This document shows, one piece after another, positions 42,832 through 53,900 of a DNA stretch of 64,000 nucleotides. Position numbers and translations under genes: made by a program. Origin of the DNA: Anaerotignum faecicola (lineage in GTDB: Bacteria; Bacillota; Clostridia; Lachnospirales; Anaerotignaceae); the NCBI RefSeq assembly GCF_003865035.1, contig NZ_BHVZ01000001.1:868001-932000 (forward strand), written 5' to 3'. Each line of letters starts with the position of its first letter. Position 1 is the stretch's first letter. Under the pieces are notes generated by a model. The model did not search any database. It was given only the letters and a program-made list of their open reading frames with translations, and was not told the origin of the DNA.

Positions 42832-43460
42832 GGCTTTCCTCCTTTCGGGCGGTGTCTTTGTTTTCGTTGCACATAGGCGTTGACCTCCTTAAAAATAGAT
42901 TTACTCCCACGGAAAAAAGTGAGAGTATGTAATGCCGCCAATCCCACACAAATAAAAAACAGATTTCTTTTTCGGGCGGTGTCGGTCACGGTTGGAGATA
43001 TTTCTTCAATTTCCGCCTTTACTTTCTCCTTTGCAATCGCAACAGATTTCTGTATTGCCGAAGCGGTGCAATGCTCCATAGCGGCGATTTGGTAAAAATT
43101 GAACTCATACTCGTAGTAGAGCAGGAAACGCCGCCTTTGTATCTCTGGAAGGCTCCCAACCGCCTTATAGAGCGTTTCATTCCGTTCTTCCTCAACCATG
43201 CGTTCATCAAGGCTCTTAGGCACACGCAACGCCCGTCTGTAAAGGGTTTCGTCCCATACCTCGTTAAACTCCCTGTGCCGCTCGTCCCATTAGAAAAGAT
43301 TCCTGTTCCTGCGCTCCATCTGCCGAAACTCCATAAAGAACTGTTCCGACACTTCCAACTCGTGGGATTTGCCCTGCCCGTCCTTAAAGCTGATAAAATA
43401 CCTTGTGCCGCTTTCCGTGGATTCCTCCCGAAGCGTGTACGCCTTAACTCTGTATGCCAT
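42708..43460 (-). pseudogene. Sigma-70-like gene interrupted by an in-frame TAA
   Basis: From ATG 43460 (AGGAGG box) the frame reads MAYRVKAYTLREE to RRNRNLF and stops at TAA (43290-43292). It continues in the same frame as WDERHREFNEVWDETLYRRA, LDERMVEEERN and the region 4 HTH (RRRFLLYYEYEFNFYQIAAM). A single C-to-T change of CAA to TAA explains the break. After the HTH the frame runs on through intergenic-looking sequence to 42,708, so the natural stop may also be lost. Confidence 0.75.
42788..42874 (-). CDS. 28-residue ORF overlapping the RepA-like start
   Basis: A short charged frame (MCNENKDTARKEESHAEV...) with a perfect AAGGAGG at 8-base spacing. It overlaps the first 44 bases of the RepA-like gene in another frame. 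It may be a translational-coupling leader that adjusts RepA-like synthesis. Evidence is the RBS and position only. Confidence 0.35.
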   Translation of the reverse strand: MCNENKDTARKEESHAEVTDSQRRNAPL

Positions 43461-43536
43461 CCCGCTTGCCTCCTGCAAAAAATAAGTGAGGGGATTTCCA
43501 TCCCTCACCCAGTAGCCCGCAGGACGGCAGGCTGTT

Positions 43537-43968
43537 TTAGACGCTATAAAATTTTCGTAGCTTCTTCCGCAGATGGTCTAACCTCGCATAGATGGCACCA
43601 GTCGTCAAATGCACGAGCGGGGCAATCTCCTTTGTGGAATACCCCTGCATTTTCAGCAGGACGATTTTCAAGGTACGCCCGTCCACCGCGACTAATACTT
43701 GATAGAGATTTTCGCTCTCAATCTCGTCCAGTAACTCCGCAACCGTACCCACTTCCGTCTGCCGCTCCCTGTCTGCCATGTCCTCAAGGTATTCCGCAAT
43801 GTCATTCGTCCATCGGTAAAACCGCCTGTTGGAATTGAAGTCTGCCCTGTCCGCAATGCGTATCTGCTCAATGGTCGCTTCATCAACGCCGCACTCACGC
43901 AGCAGCTTTTCCTCCGCTTCTTTCCAGATACGCCATTTCCTGTCCTCCCGTCCGTGGTTATATGCCAT
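43537..43968 (-). CDS. Sigma-70-like regulator
   Basis: 143 residues from ATG 43968 (GGAGGAAAAG box). N-terminal part basic (YNHGREDRKWRIWKEAEEK); C-terminal region 4 HTH (LKIVLLKMQGYSTKEIAPL, then TTGAIYARLDHLRKKLRKF). Part of a run of three sigma-like genes in unit B, similar to the trio in unit D. Presumed regulator of the leftward operon. Confidence 0.78.
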   Translation of the reverse strand: MAYNHGREDRKWRIWKEAEEKLLRECGVDEATIEQIRIADRADFNSNRRFYRWTNDIAEYLEDMADRERQTEVGTVAELLDEIESENLYQVLVAVDGRTLKIVLLKMQGYSTKEIAPLVHLTTGAIYARLDHLRKKLRKFYSV

Positions 43969-44063
43969 GCTTCTTTTCCTCCAATCAGAATTGATTGAGA
44001 GGGCAGAGAAAAACCCCCTCATTTTCCCAAAGGAAAAAACAAGGGGGCTGAACGCCTTAAATT

Positions 44064-44573
44064 TTAATTTTCTATTATCTTTCTTAGTTTTCTTAGGATT
44101 CTGGCTTTGCGTTTGTTCACAACGCTCTGGGTTATGCCGAACCTCGCCCCGACTTCACGCTCAGAAAGTCCGTCAAAAAAGATTGCCTGTATCAATTCCT
44201 GTTCACTATCCGACAGCAAAGGCAGGGCGGCTTTCAGCCTGTCCACCATAACCGCATTGACAACGGTTTCCGCAATGTCTGCCGCTTCATCAGCGATAAA
44301 GTCTAAAGGCTTCCCCTCGCTGTCCGTAAATCCATCCAGAGAAAGCAGGCTGTTCTTCGTATCTAATTTTTTCAGATAACGCCACCGTTCCTTATCTCGG
44401 TAGAAGTCCGTGTATTGCTCCCTCACGACTTCAAGCAGACAGCCTTGAATGGGGATAAACAGCTTGTCCATATAGGTCTGGTCGGATTCCCTGCGGCGGC
44501 AGAAATCCGTATAGGACAGTTCCACATATCTGCCGCTTTCCTTGATATATACCTTTCTCGGTGCGTATTTCAC
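44064..44573 (-). CDS. Sigma-70-like regulator
   Basis: 169 residues from GTG 44573, 8 bases after GGGAGG. Begins KYAPRKVYIKESGRYVELSY. The C-terminal region 4 HTH is LPLLSDSEQELIQAIFF, then LSEREVGARFGITQSVVNKR. First gene of the unit B regulatory run, preceded by a 490-bp leader with two terminators and a peptide frame, so its expression is attenuated. Confidence 0.8.
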   Translation of the reverse strand: MKYAPRKVYIKESGRYVELSYTDFCRRRESDQTYMDKLFIPIQGCLLEVVREQYTDFYRDKERWRYLKKLDTKNSLLSLDGFTDSEGKPLDFIADEAADIAETVVNAVMVDRLKAALPLLSDSEQELIQAIFFDGLSEREVGARFGITQSVVNKRKARILRKLRKIIEN

Positions 44574-44680
44574 TGTAAGTACCTCCCATCTGAATTTTTG
44601 AAATGTTCAAAATCCAGATGGAGAGGTGGCGAACGACACCTAACACCACTAATAGCCCTATGGCACTTTCCAACAAAAAT

Positions 44681-44720
44681 CGACAAAAGAAAAACCGCAA
44701 AGGCTCTATGACCTTTACGG
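44681..44720 (-). terminator. Leader terminator 2 (proximal to sigma gene)
   Basis: On the minus strand CCGTAAAGG...CCTTTGCGG is followed by TTTTTCTTTT. It lies between the leader peptide frame and the sigma gene at 44,573. Confidence 0.7.
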
Positions 44721-44766
44721 TTATGGGAAATATTAATTCTGTTGTATGGAGATTGTACTTCTACAT

Positions 44767-44895
44767 TCAAGGCAGGAAGTGCCGTTGCATAGGCAGAAAT
44801 TTTTTTAACTGGTTTCCTGCCGTTCTCTGATATGCTATGTATTGATAAATTTTGCTTCGTATGAGCAGATAGATAACTGCCCGAAAAAAGGACAT
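44767..44895 (-). CDS. 42-residue leader peptide of the sigma operon
   Basis: ATG 44895 is preceded by GGAGGG at about 10 bases. The product is basic and hydrophobic (MSFFRAVIYLLIRSKIYQYI...QLKKFLPMQRHFLP). It sits between two intrinsic terminators in the leader of the sigma gene, so ribosome progress through it could decide termination. Coding status rests on the RBS and position. Confidence 0.45.
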   Translation of the reverse strand: MSFFRAVIYLLIRSKIYQYIAYQRTAGNQLKKFLPMQRHFLP

Positions 44896-44933
44896 AAAAA
44901 AATCCCTCCAAATTTAAAAACAAATTCAGAGGG
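44896..44933 (-). terminator. Leader terminator 1
   Basis: On the minus strand CCCTC...GAGGG with an internal A/T stem (AAATT/AATTT) is followed by ATTTTTTT. Its 3' arm contains the GGAGGG box of the leader peptide frame, so folding also hides that RBS. Confidence 0.65.
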
Positions 44934-45010
44934 TAATTTAGGGTATAACAAAATAACCCACCCGAATATCGTTTTTTTTATTTGGTGAGTTTGTTCTTTC
45001 AAATACGAAA

Positions 45011-45058
45011 CAAAAAGAGCCGATGATTCGTGAATTGTTCCACAATTTCATCGGCTCT
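45011..45058 (-). terminator. Terminator after the KTR gene
   Basis: AGAGCCGATGA with TCATCGGCTCT (11-bp stem), then TTTTTG on the minus strand. Sequence and spacing match the terminator after the RlmN/Cfr-like gene (34,991). Confidence 0.85.
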
Positions 45059-45063
45059 GCGTC

Positions 45064-45234
45064 TTAAGCGTCTGGCTCTTTGATGACAGTTATCTTCAAG
45101 TTGTCAACTTTAATCAATCTTTCTTGTCTGCATTTTGGACAATAAAGGGGATAATTCTCCAAAACAGTGTCCTTCCTAATTTTATTACGGGTTTTGTTCC
45201 CACAAACAGGACACAATATCCATTCGCATTTCAT
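45064..45234 (-). CDS. Cysteine-rich KTR domain protein
   Basis: A 56-residue zinc-ribbon-like protein: ILCPVCGNKTRNKIRKDTV then NYPLYCPKCRQERLIKVDNL, ending KEPDA. It lies 55 bp downstream of tet(O) in the same direction and shares its terminator, so it is co-transcribed with the resistance gene. Paralogue of 33,767. Function unknown. Confidence 0.82.
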   Translation of the reverse strand: MKCEWILCPVCGNKTRNKIRKDTVLENYPLYCPKCRQERLIKVDNLKITVIKEPDA

Positions 45235-45288
45235 CATAATTAGTCTCTAATCCTTTCAAATCTCATTTTATATGACTTTTGCAAGCTG

Positions 45289-47208
45289 TTAAGCTAACTT
45301 GTGGAACATATGCCGAACCTTATCTATACGGCTATTCGGGCGGCGGGGTTGGCAAATAAATTTACCAATAGCTGGCTGGTATCCTTTTAACTCTGTCAAG
45401 CAGACTCCCTGCCCATTTGTGAAATAAGTTAAATCGTTCCTGTATTCTTGAATACATCTAGCAGGGATTTCTCCTTTCAGAATGACCTCGTCATTCTTTA
45501 TCTGAGTACTTACAATATCTGCACAATACCTTGGAGCATCATGATACGCCCGTGAGAGATATTCCTGCGGTGCATAAATTTCAAAGTGGAGATATGGCTC
45601 TAATAGTTCTGTCCCTGCTTTTTTTAAAGCCTGCTCCAATACGATAGGGGAAAGCAGCCGAAAGTCTGCGGGGGTACTTACAGGACTATAATACAATCCA
45701 TATTCAAAACAGATTTTACAGTCTGTCACTTTCCATCCATACAGCCCCTGCTCGCAGCCATAAAGAACCCCCTCCATAACCGCATTTTGGAACGATTGGT
45801 TTAAATATCCAAGTGAAACTCTGCTTTCATACTGCACTCCGCTTCCAATAGGGAGCGGCTCTATGGACAACCCGACAGAAGCCCAGAAAGGATTTGGCGG
45901 GACTTCTATGTGGATGGTATATTCTGCTTTTCTAAGCGGTCTTTCCATATATATAACAGTAGGCTCTTTTATTTCTGCCTCCACATGATATTTTTCCTCA
46001 AGGATGGCACAAATGACTTCCATCTGCACTTTCCCCAAAAAAGAAAGTATAATCTCATGCGTTGTAGTATCCACATAATATTTTAAAAGAGGGTCGCCAT
46101 CTGAAATTTCTGTAAGTGCCCCAAGCAATATTTCCCGCTGTTCAGATTTCTTTGCCGCAATCGTTGTTTGGAGCATAGGGAGAGGATTTTCAATAAATGT
46201 TCTCTGCGGCAACAGCATTTCGTTCCCCAAAATACTGTTTAGCTGCAAAACATCATTTGGTAAAATTACAATATCACCAGAGCAGGCTATATCGGATGAA
46301 CATAATTCCCCGTTTATCGGAACACACATCTCTGTGATTTTTATTTTCTCTTTTTCAGATATTCTAATAACATCCCTCAAATGCAATGTTCCGCTATATA
46401 TACGCACATAAACAAAACGCCGCCTTTTCTCTGAATATTCAATCTTAAAAACCTGCCCGCATAGTTCAGATTGACCTTCAGGCGTTGATGAATAAAACTT
46501 ACTGGCAATCACTTCTATAAGCTTCCGAATCCCCAGATTGTTTTTAGCGCTTCCGTGATAAACGGGAAATAACGTTCCGTTTTGGAATCTCCTGTTTTCT
46601 TCCTGTTCCAGTTCTGACATTTTAAACGGTTTCCCTGACATATATTTCTCTAATAGTTCATCGTTTCCCATAATTACCGCATCCCACTGTTCCATATCGT
46701 CATTGTCCGTTACATTTATATGGGGATGCTGCCCAACCTTTTGCTTTACTATAATTTCCGAAGAAAGCTTTGCTTTCATTTCCCGATATACCATTGGCAA
46801 ATCAATCCCCTCTTGGTCAATTTTATTGATGAAAAAAATTGTCGGAATCTTCATTGTCTGTAGTGCATGAAACAGTATGCGGGTCTGTGCCTGTATGCCA
46901 TCCTTTGCAGAAACTAATAATACTGCTCCGTCTAATACGGATAAAGAACGGTATACTTCCGCCAAAAAATCCATATGGCCTGGCGTATCTATAATGTTGA
47001 CTTTTACATCCTCCCACTGAAAAGATGTCACTGCTGTCTGGATAGTGATTCCCCTTTGACGCTCCAAATTCATTGTATCTGTCCTTGTTGTGCCTTCATC
47101 TACGCTCCCTAGTTCTGCAATTGCACCACTGGTATACAATAAACTTTCCGTTAATGTTGTCTTTCCTGCGTCAACGTGAGCCAGAATGCCTAAGTTAATT
47201 ATTTTCAT
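45289..47208 (-). CDS. tet(O): Tet(O)-type tetracycline resistance ribosomal protection protein
   Basis: A 639-residue EF-G-like GTPase that removes tetracycline from the ribosome. G1 is AHVDAGKTT (10-18), G3 DTPGH and G4 NKID. The C-terminal end [16 protein letters not shown] is typical. Length and sequence agree with Tet(O) as recalled. Several residues (for example [26 protein letters not shown]) may differ from the reference, so a mosaic with tet(32) or tet(W) remains possible. AGGAGG box. Leader and attenuator are of the tet(M)/tet(O) type. AT-rich compared with flanks. Confidence 0.93.
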   Translation of the reverse strand: MKIINLGILAHVDAGKTTLTESLLYTSGAIAELGSVDEGTTRTDTMNLERQRGITIQTAVTSFQWEDVKVNIIDTPGHMDFLAEVYRSLSVLDGAVLLVSAKDGIQAQTRILFHALQTMKIPTIFFINKIDQEGIDLPMVYREMKAKLSSEIIVKQKVGQHPHINVTDNDDMEQWDAVIMGNDELLEKYMSGKPFKMSELEQEENRRFQNGTLFPVYHGSAKNNLGIRKLIEVIASKFYSSTPEGQSELCGQVFKIEYSEKRRRFVYVRIYSGTLHLRDVIRISEKEKIKITEMCVPINGELCSSDIACSGDIVILPNDVLQLNSILGNEMLLPQRTFIENPLPMLQTTIAAKKSEQREILLGALTEISDGDPLLKYYVDTTTHEIILSFLGKVQMEVICAILEEKYHVEAEIKEPTVIYMERPLRKAEYTIHIEVPPNPFWASVGLSIEPLPIGSGVQYESRVSLGYLNQSFQNAVMEGVLYGCEQGLYGWKVTDCKICFEYGLYYSPVSTPADFRLLSPIVLEQALKKAGTELLEPYLHFEIYAPQEYLSRAYHDAPRYCADIVSTQIKNDEVILKGEIPARCIQEYRNDLTYFTNGQGVCLTELKGYQPAIGKFICQPRRPNSRIDKVRHMFHKLA

Positions 47209-47245
47209 GTGATTTTCCTCCTATCAACACCCAAAAAAGGGCATA

Positions 47246-47281
47246 AAAATACCCAGTGATAAATACTCCTATCACTGGGTA
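47246..47281 (-). terminator. tet leader attenuator
   Basis: TACCCAGTGATA with TATCACTGGGTA (12-bp perfect stem), then TTTTTATG on the minus strand, 38 bases before the tet(O) start. This is the conserved tet(M)-family transcription attenuator. A second long pairing, CAGTTTAAGAATAC with GTATTCTTAAATAAACTG, lies further upstream in the leader. Confidence 0.85.
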
Positions 47282-47488
47282 AATAACTCCAATAGCCCCA
47301 AAACACTTATATGTTTTCGGGCATATAAAATTACATGATAAAAGTATTCTTAAACTGGGTACAAAAAACTAAGCCCCATATTAAAAGTGAAACGAGACTG
47401 CTACTTTTTGTTCCCACTATCAAATTGACAGTTTATTTAAGAATACCTTGCCGCATATTTATTAACTCCTTGTATAATACTGAATCTA

Positions 47489-47517
47489 ATTATATTCCTT
47501 AACCCTTTATTTGTCAA
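47489..47517 (-). promoter_or_regulatory. tet(O) promoter
   Basis: On the minus strand TTGACA (47517-47512), 17-base spacer, TATAAT (47494-47489). Both hexamers are perfect. It gives a leader of about 275 bases before tet(O). Confidence 0.88.
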
Positions 47518-47574
47518 GCTGACAAACTAAAGCAGAAAAAGCGGCAGGATTTCCCCCTGCCACTAATCATCTGT

Positions 47575-47949
47575 TTATGCAAAAATAATTTCCTTTTCCA
47601 CAATCTCCCTCGCACAAGCCCTTATGTTATTGAGGCATCCTGTCCATTCTAAGGCGTTTTCTGCCTTTAGCTGTTCCGTTATGCCCTGTGCCTGTTTCAT
47701 ACCCTCTATGAGCCTTTCAAAGCGTTCCTGTGCCTGTCTGTTGATGTCGGCAAGGTAGGCGTTTAGCCTGCCGCTTGTAAGAAGATTGGTGTATGTAACT
47801 TTACGGTACTGTTTTAGATAATCTAAATGCCGTTGCCCCCAGATGCCTATTGCCTGTTCTTCTTCGGCGGGTACAGTTAAGCACGGTATCAAATAATCCC
47901 CTTGCCTTTCGTATTTGCCGCCCAGTTCCTCAAATAATGATTTTGCCAT
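47575..47949 (-). CDS. tnpV: TnpV family protein of unit B
   Basis: 124 residues from ATG 47949 (GTGGAGG box). Family pattern: GDYLIPCLTVPAEEEQAIGI then WGQRHLDYLKQYRK, Leu-rich middle, and a C-terminal LEWTGCLNNIRACAREIV. Related to the nested frame at 54,682 but clearly diverged. It is the first gene inside the right end of unit B, 55 bp from the junction with the helicase. TnpV is known from Tn4451; function unknown. Confidence 0.8.
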   Translation of the reverse strand: MAKSLFEELGGKYERQGDYLIPCLTVPAEEEQAIGIWGQRHLDYLKQYRKVTYTNLLTSGRLNAYLADINRQAQERFERLIEGMKQAQGITEQLKAENALEWTGCLNNIRACAREIVEKEIIFA

Positions 47950-50900
47950 TGTCTGTTACCTCCACATTCTTTTTTATTTTGAATGTCCGCAAAATCCGTC
48001 CTACATCTCCGGGTCTCCACGGACAATCCAGATCATGAAGTGCCACCAGACGGTCCTGCACATTGGTGCCTGCGCCCATCTTGGCGGTGCTGCCCACAAG
48101 CACACGCACCTGACCGGTACGGACTTTAGAAAACAGCTCCTTTTTCCGCACTTCGGTGTTTGCTTCATGGATAAAAGCGATCTGGTCGGCAGGCATCCCC
48201 TGAGCAATGAGTTTCTGACGAATATCGTCATATACCGTAAAGGCCGGTTCCTGCTCCGGCAAAGGCACAGTGCTTTCCAGTGCGTGAAGCAGTGGATTAT
48301 CCAGCGTTTTCGCCGCCTTGCTTGCAGGAGCTTTTGCCTGTGGTGTAGAAATGTCGCAGAACACCAGCTGGGTCAGCTTGTCCGCTTCGCCGTCCCGCCA
48401 GATCTGCATGATGTTGTCCACACACTGATTGACCTTTGTGCCGGGTTCATCCGGCAGCATCTGGTTGACGATCCTCTGGTCAAGCCCCAGCTTGCGGCCA
48501 TCCGAGGTAATCTTGAGCATATTGTCCTGGGACGGGTCAACGGTTCCGCTGTGTACCAGCGATGCGCGCTCCGAAAGGGCCTTGACCATTTCCTGCTGAT
48601 GTTCGGTAGGCTGCGCCACGATGTTGTGGTATTCCACTTCCGGGGTAGGTAGATTCAGCTGGTCGGCAGTCTTAATGTCGGCCACTTCTTTGAACAGGTT
48701 CATCAGCTCCGGCAGGTTAAAGAACTTGCTGAATCTCGTTCTTGCCCGGTAGCCGGTGCCTTCCGGTGCCAGCTCCAATGCGGTAACGGTCTCCCCAAAT
48801 CGGGAAGCCCAGCAGTCGAAGTGGGTCATGTTCAGTTCTTGCAGGCGTTCATATTGAAGATAACGCTGCATGGTGTAAAGCTCGGTCATAGAGTTGCTGA
48901 CCGGTGTGCCGGTGGCAAAGATCACGCCACGGTTTCCGGTGATCTCATCCATATAGCGGCACTTGGCAAAGATATCGGAGGATTTCTGCGCGTCCGATGT
49001 GGAAAGACCAGCCACATTCCGCATTTTTGTGTATAAAAACAGGTTCTTGTAGTTGTGGGCCTCGTCCACAAACAGCCGGTCCACACCCAGCTGCTCAAAA
49101 GTTACCACATCATCTTTTCGCCCCTCGGCTTGCAGCTTTTCCAGTCTGGCTTCCAGAGACTTTCTGGTACGCTCCAGCTGCTTGACGGTAAAACGCTCGC
49201 CGCCGCTGGTCTGCACCTCTGCGATCCCCTCGGTGATCTCGTCGATCTGCTCATAGAGAAGCCGTTCCTGACGCTCCCGGCTGATGGGGATACGCTCAAA
49301 CTGGCTGTGTCCCATGATGATGGCGTCGTAGTCACCGGTCGCGATACGGGCGCAGAACTTCTTGCGGTTATGGGTCTCAAAGTCCTTTTTGGTGGTAACT
49401 AAGATGTTGGCGGAGGGATAGAGGCGCAGAAACTCCGACGCCCACTGCTCGGTCAGGTGGTTGGGAACCACAAAGAGAGATTTCTGGCACAAGCCCAGGC
49501 GTTTGGCTTCCATCGAAGCAGCCACCATCTCAAATGTTTTGCCTGCGCCTACTTCATGTGCCAACAGGGTATTTCCTCCATACAGCACATGGGCGATAGC
49601 GCTTTTCTGGTGTTCCCGCAGGGTAATGGCCGGGTTCATGCCGCCAAAAGTGATATGGCTGCCATCATACTCGCGGGGACGGGTAGAGTTCATTTCTTCG
49701 TTGTACTGGCGCACCAAAGTCTGGCGGCGCTCCGGGTCTCTCCAGATCCAGTCCTTAAAGGCTTCCCGGATAGCCTGCTGTTTTTGTGCAGCCAGGGTGG
49801 TCTCCTTGGCGTTCAGCACGCGGCGCTCTTTTCCGTCTGCGTCCTCTATGGTGTCATAGATACGGACATCTCGCAGGTTCAGGCTGTCCTCCAAAATCTT
49901 GTAGGCATTGGCACGGCTGGTTCCGTAGGTGGTGTAGGCTGCCACATCGTTGTAGGATACGGAAGATTTCCCCTTGATCTGCCATTCAGCGGTAAAGGAC
50001 GAATAGTTGACCTCGATACTGCGCTGGAGATAAAACGGGGTGTTGAAGGTCTCATACATAAACTGCTGGATATATTCCTTGTCGATCCAGGTGGCACCAA
50101 GGCGCACCTCGATCTCCGACGCGTCCAGGTCTTTGGGCTGGGCGGCGGTAAGAGCTTCCACATTGACTGCAAAAGAAGGGTCCTGCTGCGCCGCCCGCTG
50201 CGCCTGACGCAGTTTGCGGCGTACATTGCCGGAAAGGTATTCATCAGCAGTCACAAAATGGGGTGTGCCGTCTTTCTCCAACTGTCCCGGTACACGGAAG
50301 ATCACGCCTTGCAGCTCTCCGGCCAGTTCTTCTTTTGTTTTTCCGGTAAGCCGACTCATATAGCTCATATCTACGCAGGCCTTTTCCGAGATGGACACCG
50401 CCAGTGCTTCGCTTGCCGTATCCACAGTAACCACTGCCTGATGGGGCTTGATGGTCCGTTTGGTGAACATATCCGCCTTGCGCTCCAGCTTTCCGTCCTC
50501 GTCGATAACTTCCAGCGCACAGAGCAGGTAATAGGAAGAATCATCTGCATAGGCCAGCCGATTTGCACGGTCGTTGATGAGACCGTATCTGGCAGAAAAG
50601 CTATCATAGAGCCGGTTCAGTTCCGCCTGTTTTTGGGTAATGGTGCTGTCTGGAACCGCTGCATCCATCTGAAGGTCGATCAGCTCCTGCACACAATCAC
50701 GCAGTCCCACAAGACCTTTCACGCGGGCTTCGGCGGTGGCGTTGAGGTCAGGGCGCACCATACGACTGTTTTCCCGGTAGTACACCTGCCCGTCTACAAT
50801 GGCATAGGAATAGTTCTTCACATTGGGGTCGGCAGGAATGGAGGTGTCAATGGCTTCGCCTTCGCCCAGCTCCGGCAGCTCTGCCTCCTGATAAGTGCCA

Positions 50901-53900
50901 TGAATATACTTCACCGCATCATGCAGCTGGTCGGAAAGCTCCAGTCCCTCGATAGGGTTCACGGTGTAGTCCATACCATGAGCAGTGCTTACCGGCTCCT
51001 GTCTGCCCAGCACCATTTCCGGATGGTCGATAAAATACCGGTTGATGGCAAACCCATCCTCTGTCTGTCCGGTCTGGGTCCATTCCGGCACGATGTCCAG
51101 CGGGCGGTCCCGCTTTTGGAGGAAGATGATGTCCGATACCACCTCGGCACCGGCATTCTTTTTGAACGCGTCATTGGGCAGACGGATCGCTCCCAGCAGC
51201 TCGGCACGCTGGGCAAGATAGCGGCGCACGGTGGAATCCTTGGCGTCCATGGTATAGCGGGAGGTTACAAAAGCCACCACACCACCGGGACGCACCTGGT
51301 CCAGTGATTTGGCGAAAAAGTAGTTGTGAATACTAAAATTCAGCTTGTTGTAGGCTTTGTCATTGACCTGATACTGACCGAAAGGCACATTGCCGATGGC
51401 AAGGTCAAAGAAGTCACGCCTGTCGGTGGTCTCAAAGCCGCCTACTGTGATGTCCGCCTTGGGATAGAGCTGCTTTGCGATGCGCCCGGAAACCGGGTCC
51501 AGCTCCACACCGTACAGACGACTGTTTCGCATTTCCTCCGGCAGCATACCGAAGAAATTGCCCACACCCATAGACGGCTCCAGAATATTTCCAGTCTCAA
51601 ACCCCATACGGCCCACCGCTTCATAGATGGCCTGAATGACCGTAGGGCTGGTGTAATGGGCGTTGAGGGTAGAGCTTCTGGCGGCGGCATATTCCTCCGG
51701 GGTCAGCAGCTCTTTCAGCTGGGTATACTCGGAAGCCCATGCCGGTTTCTCTGGGTCAAAAGCATCAGGAATACCGCCCCAGCCCACATAACGGGAAAGA
51801 ATCTCCTGTTGTTCGGGGCTTGCCTGCTGCCCGGCAGCTTCCAGCTCTTTCAGCAAACGAATGGCATTAACATTTGCCTGGAACTTGGCTTTTGGACCGC
51901 CTTCACCCAAATGCTCATCGGTAATGCGGAAGTTTTTTGCATTGCGGCGCAGGTTAGCCTTGTATTCCTCATAAGATGCTTCCTCGGCAGCTTTGGCATT
52001 GGGGAAGGTCTGCCACTGGCCGTTGACCTGAATGGAAACCGGGTGTTCATCCAGAACTTCCTCAAAGGTTTTCTCCGGCTCTGTTACAGGGGCTGGCGGC
52101 TCCGGCTCCTCAATATGCAACCGTTCCACCACCACATCATAAGGTAGATGGTTCTTATCGCCCGGATAGACGGCCATGGTCTCGGAATGGAAGGTCGGGG
52201 ATTCGGTAGCCGGTTGGGGCTGTTCCTGTCCCAAACCGTCCTGCTGACGGGCGTACATCCCGCGCAGCAAAGGTGCAACCTCATCCCAGCGGAAATACAG
52301 CATAGCCAGACGCTTTTCCTCTGCATCCATGACTTCCAGCTCTATGCCCTGTGCCGTGGTACGGTAATCGGCAATATCGCCAGTCTCCAGATTCAGTGTC
52401 TCGATCTCACCGGAATAGGCTCTGCTCAGCCAGTAGGCGATCTCGCTGTTGCTCCTGCCGGATTGCAGCAGCGTGGAAATCTGCTTTTTATCCGCTTCAT
52501 CCATCAGTCCATGAGCCAATACATCCCGCAAGTCCTGATCTGCCTTGTCCGGGTCAATAGGAAGAAACTCGGTATAGTAAGCATTGCGGCGGTCTGCCCG
52601 AAGCAGCTGCTCGAACTGTTCTTTGCGCTCTGCCCGGTAGATGGGATATACCATCCCGGTGGGCAGAAGCTGTACGGTGTCCTCCCGCAGCTCTGTGATC
52701 TGATAGGCGTCATCCTCGATATACACGGTATCGCCCACGGCATAGACCGGGGCGGCTGGGTCATAGGAGGTTCTTTGCGGAATTGGACTGCGAACGGCAT
52801 CATATTCCTCATCGGAAATGGAAATCTCGGAAGTCTGCTCTGCCTCGGCAGCTGCGATCTGCTCTGCATCTGACATCACCTGTTGGATAAATGGGTCATT
52901 GTCCAGTTTTTCCGAGTCTGCCACCTGGCCGTTGACGATGCCCCTTTCCTCCAGGGCTTCCCGGATGGCGATGGGGTCGATATTGTCAAAACGGTCCTGT
53001 TCTTCTTCGGTATAGAACCGGTCCTCCTGAATGAGCTGGGCAAGCCTGCGCTGTACCTTCGGCCAGGGCAGCTGCGTTTCCTCCGGGCTGCCGGCACGGA
53101 CAACAAACAGGCTGTTGCTGTTACTGCCGCCGTATTCCTGAGCCAGCCATGCGGCGGTATCTTTTTCTCTTGCATGGTCTTTCATATAACGGACGACAGC
53201 GTGTTTACTCTCGATATTGCCGTTCCATGCACAAAGGGCAGTATCAATATCTTCCTGAGAAAGAGGGCGCAGAAGCTCATGGAGCTTTGGATAGGTTTCG
53301 TCGATCACTTCCCGGTGCAGGCGCTGGCGGAACTCCGGCACATCCGAATAAAGGCGGATCAGCTCCATATCCTTAGAGCCAAGAATCGCACGGCGCACAG
53401 CGGCATTGCCCTCGATGACAGCATTTTCACGGTCGGAATGACCGCAGGCATTGCGATATGCGGTATCCTCGTAAATGGCGGCAGTCACCACAGGCTTATA
53501 CTGCTCAAACTGCTCCCCAAGGGTAGGCTTTGGTGTTCCTTTCTCCATCTCCGGCTGCTGGGCTTGAATGGCATCTTCTTCGGCCAGTTCCTGTTCAGAC
53601 TGGATCTTGTCATACTGTGCCTGTTCCTGTTCGGTAAGATAGCGGTCTTTCTGGACAAGTGAGGTAATGCGCTTGGCAACCTTTTCCCAGTTCAAGTGAA
53701 CATCCGGGCAGTCCTGCTTTTTATAGTGCAGTCCTTTCCCATCGTGATCTTCGCCGCTGTGTGTTGCGCCGGACAGGGCATGAGAGCGTCCGCCAATGCC
53801 ATACTCGTCTTTGAGGAATCTCACTTTCTCCTTATCCGTATGGTTTGCCATGAAGAACGCATAGATACGGCCTTTTCCTCCGGCGAAACTGCTGCCGCCG

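Noticed and set aside
49457..51307. 616-codon open frame on the plus strand
   Set aside because: It is antisense to the conserved methylase and helicase domains of the DarB-like gene, has no ribosome binding site, and encodes a His/Gly-rich sequence without family features. It arises from codon bias of the real gene.
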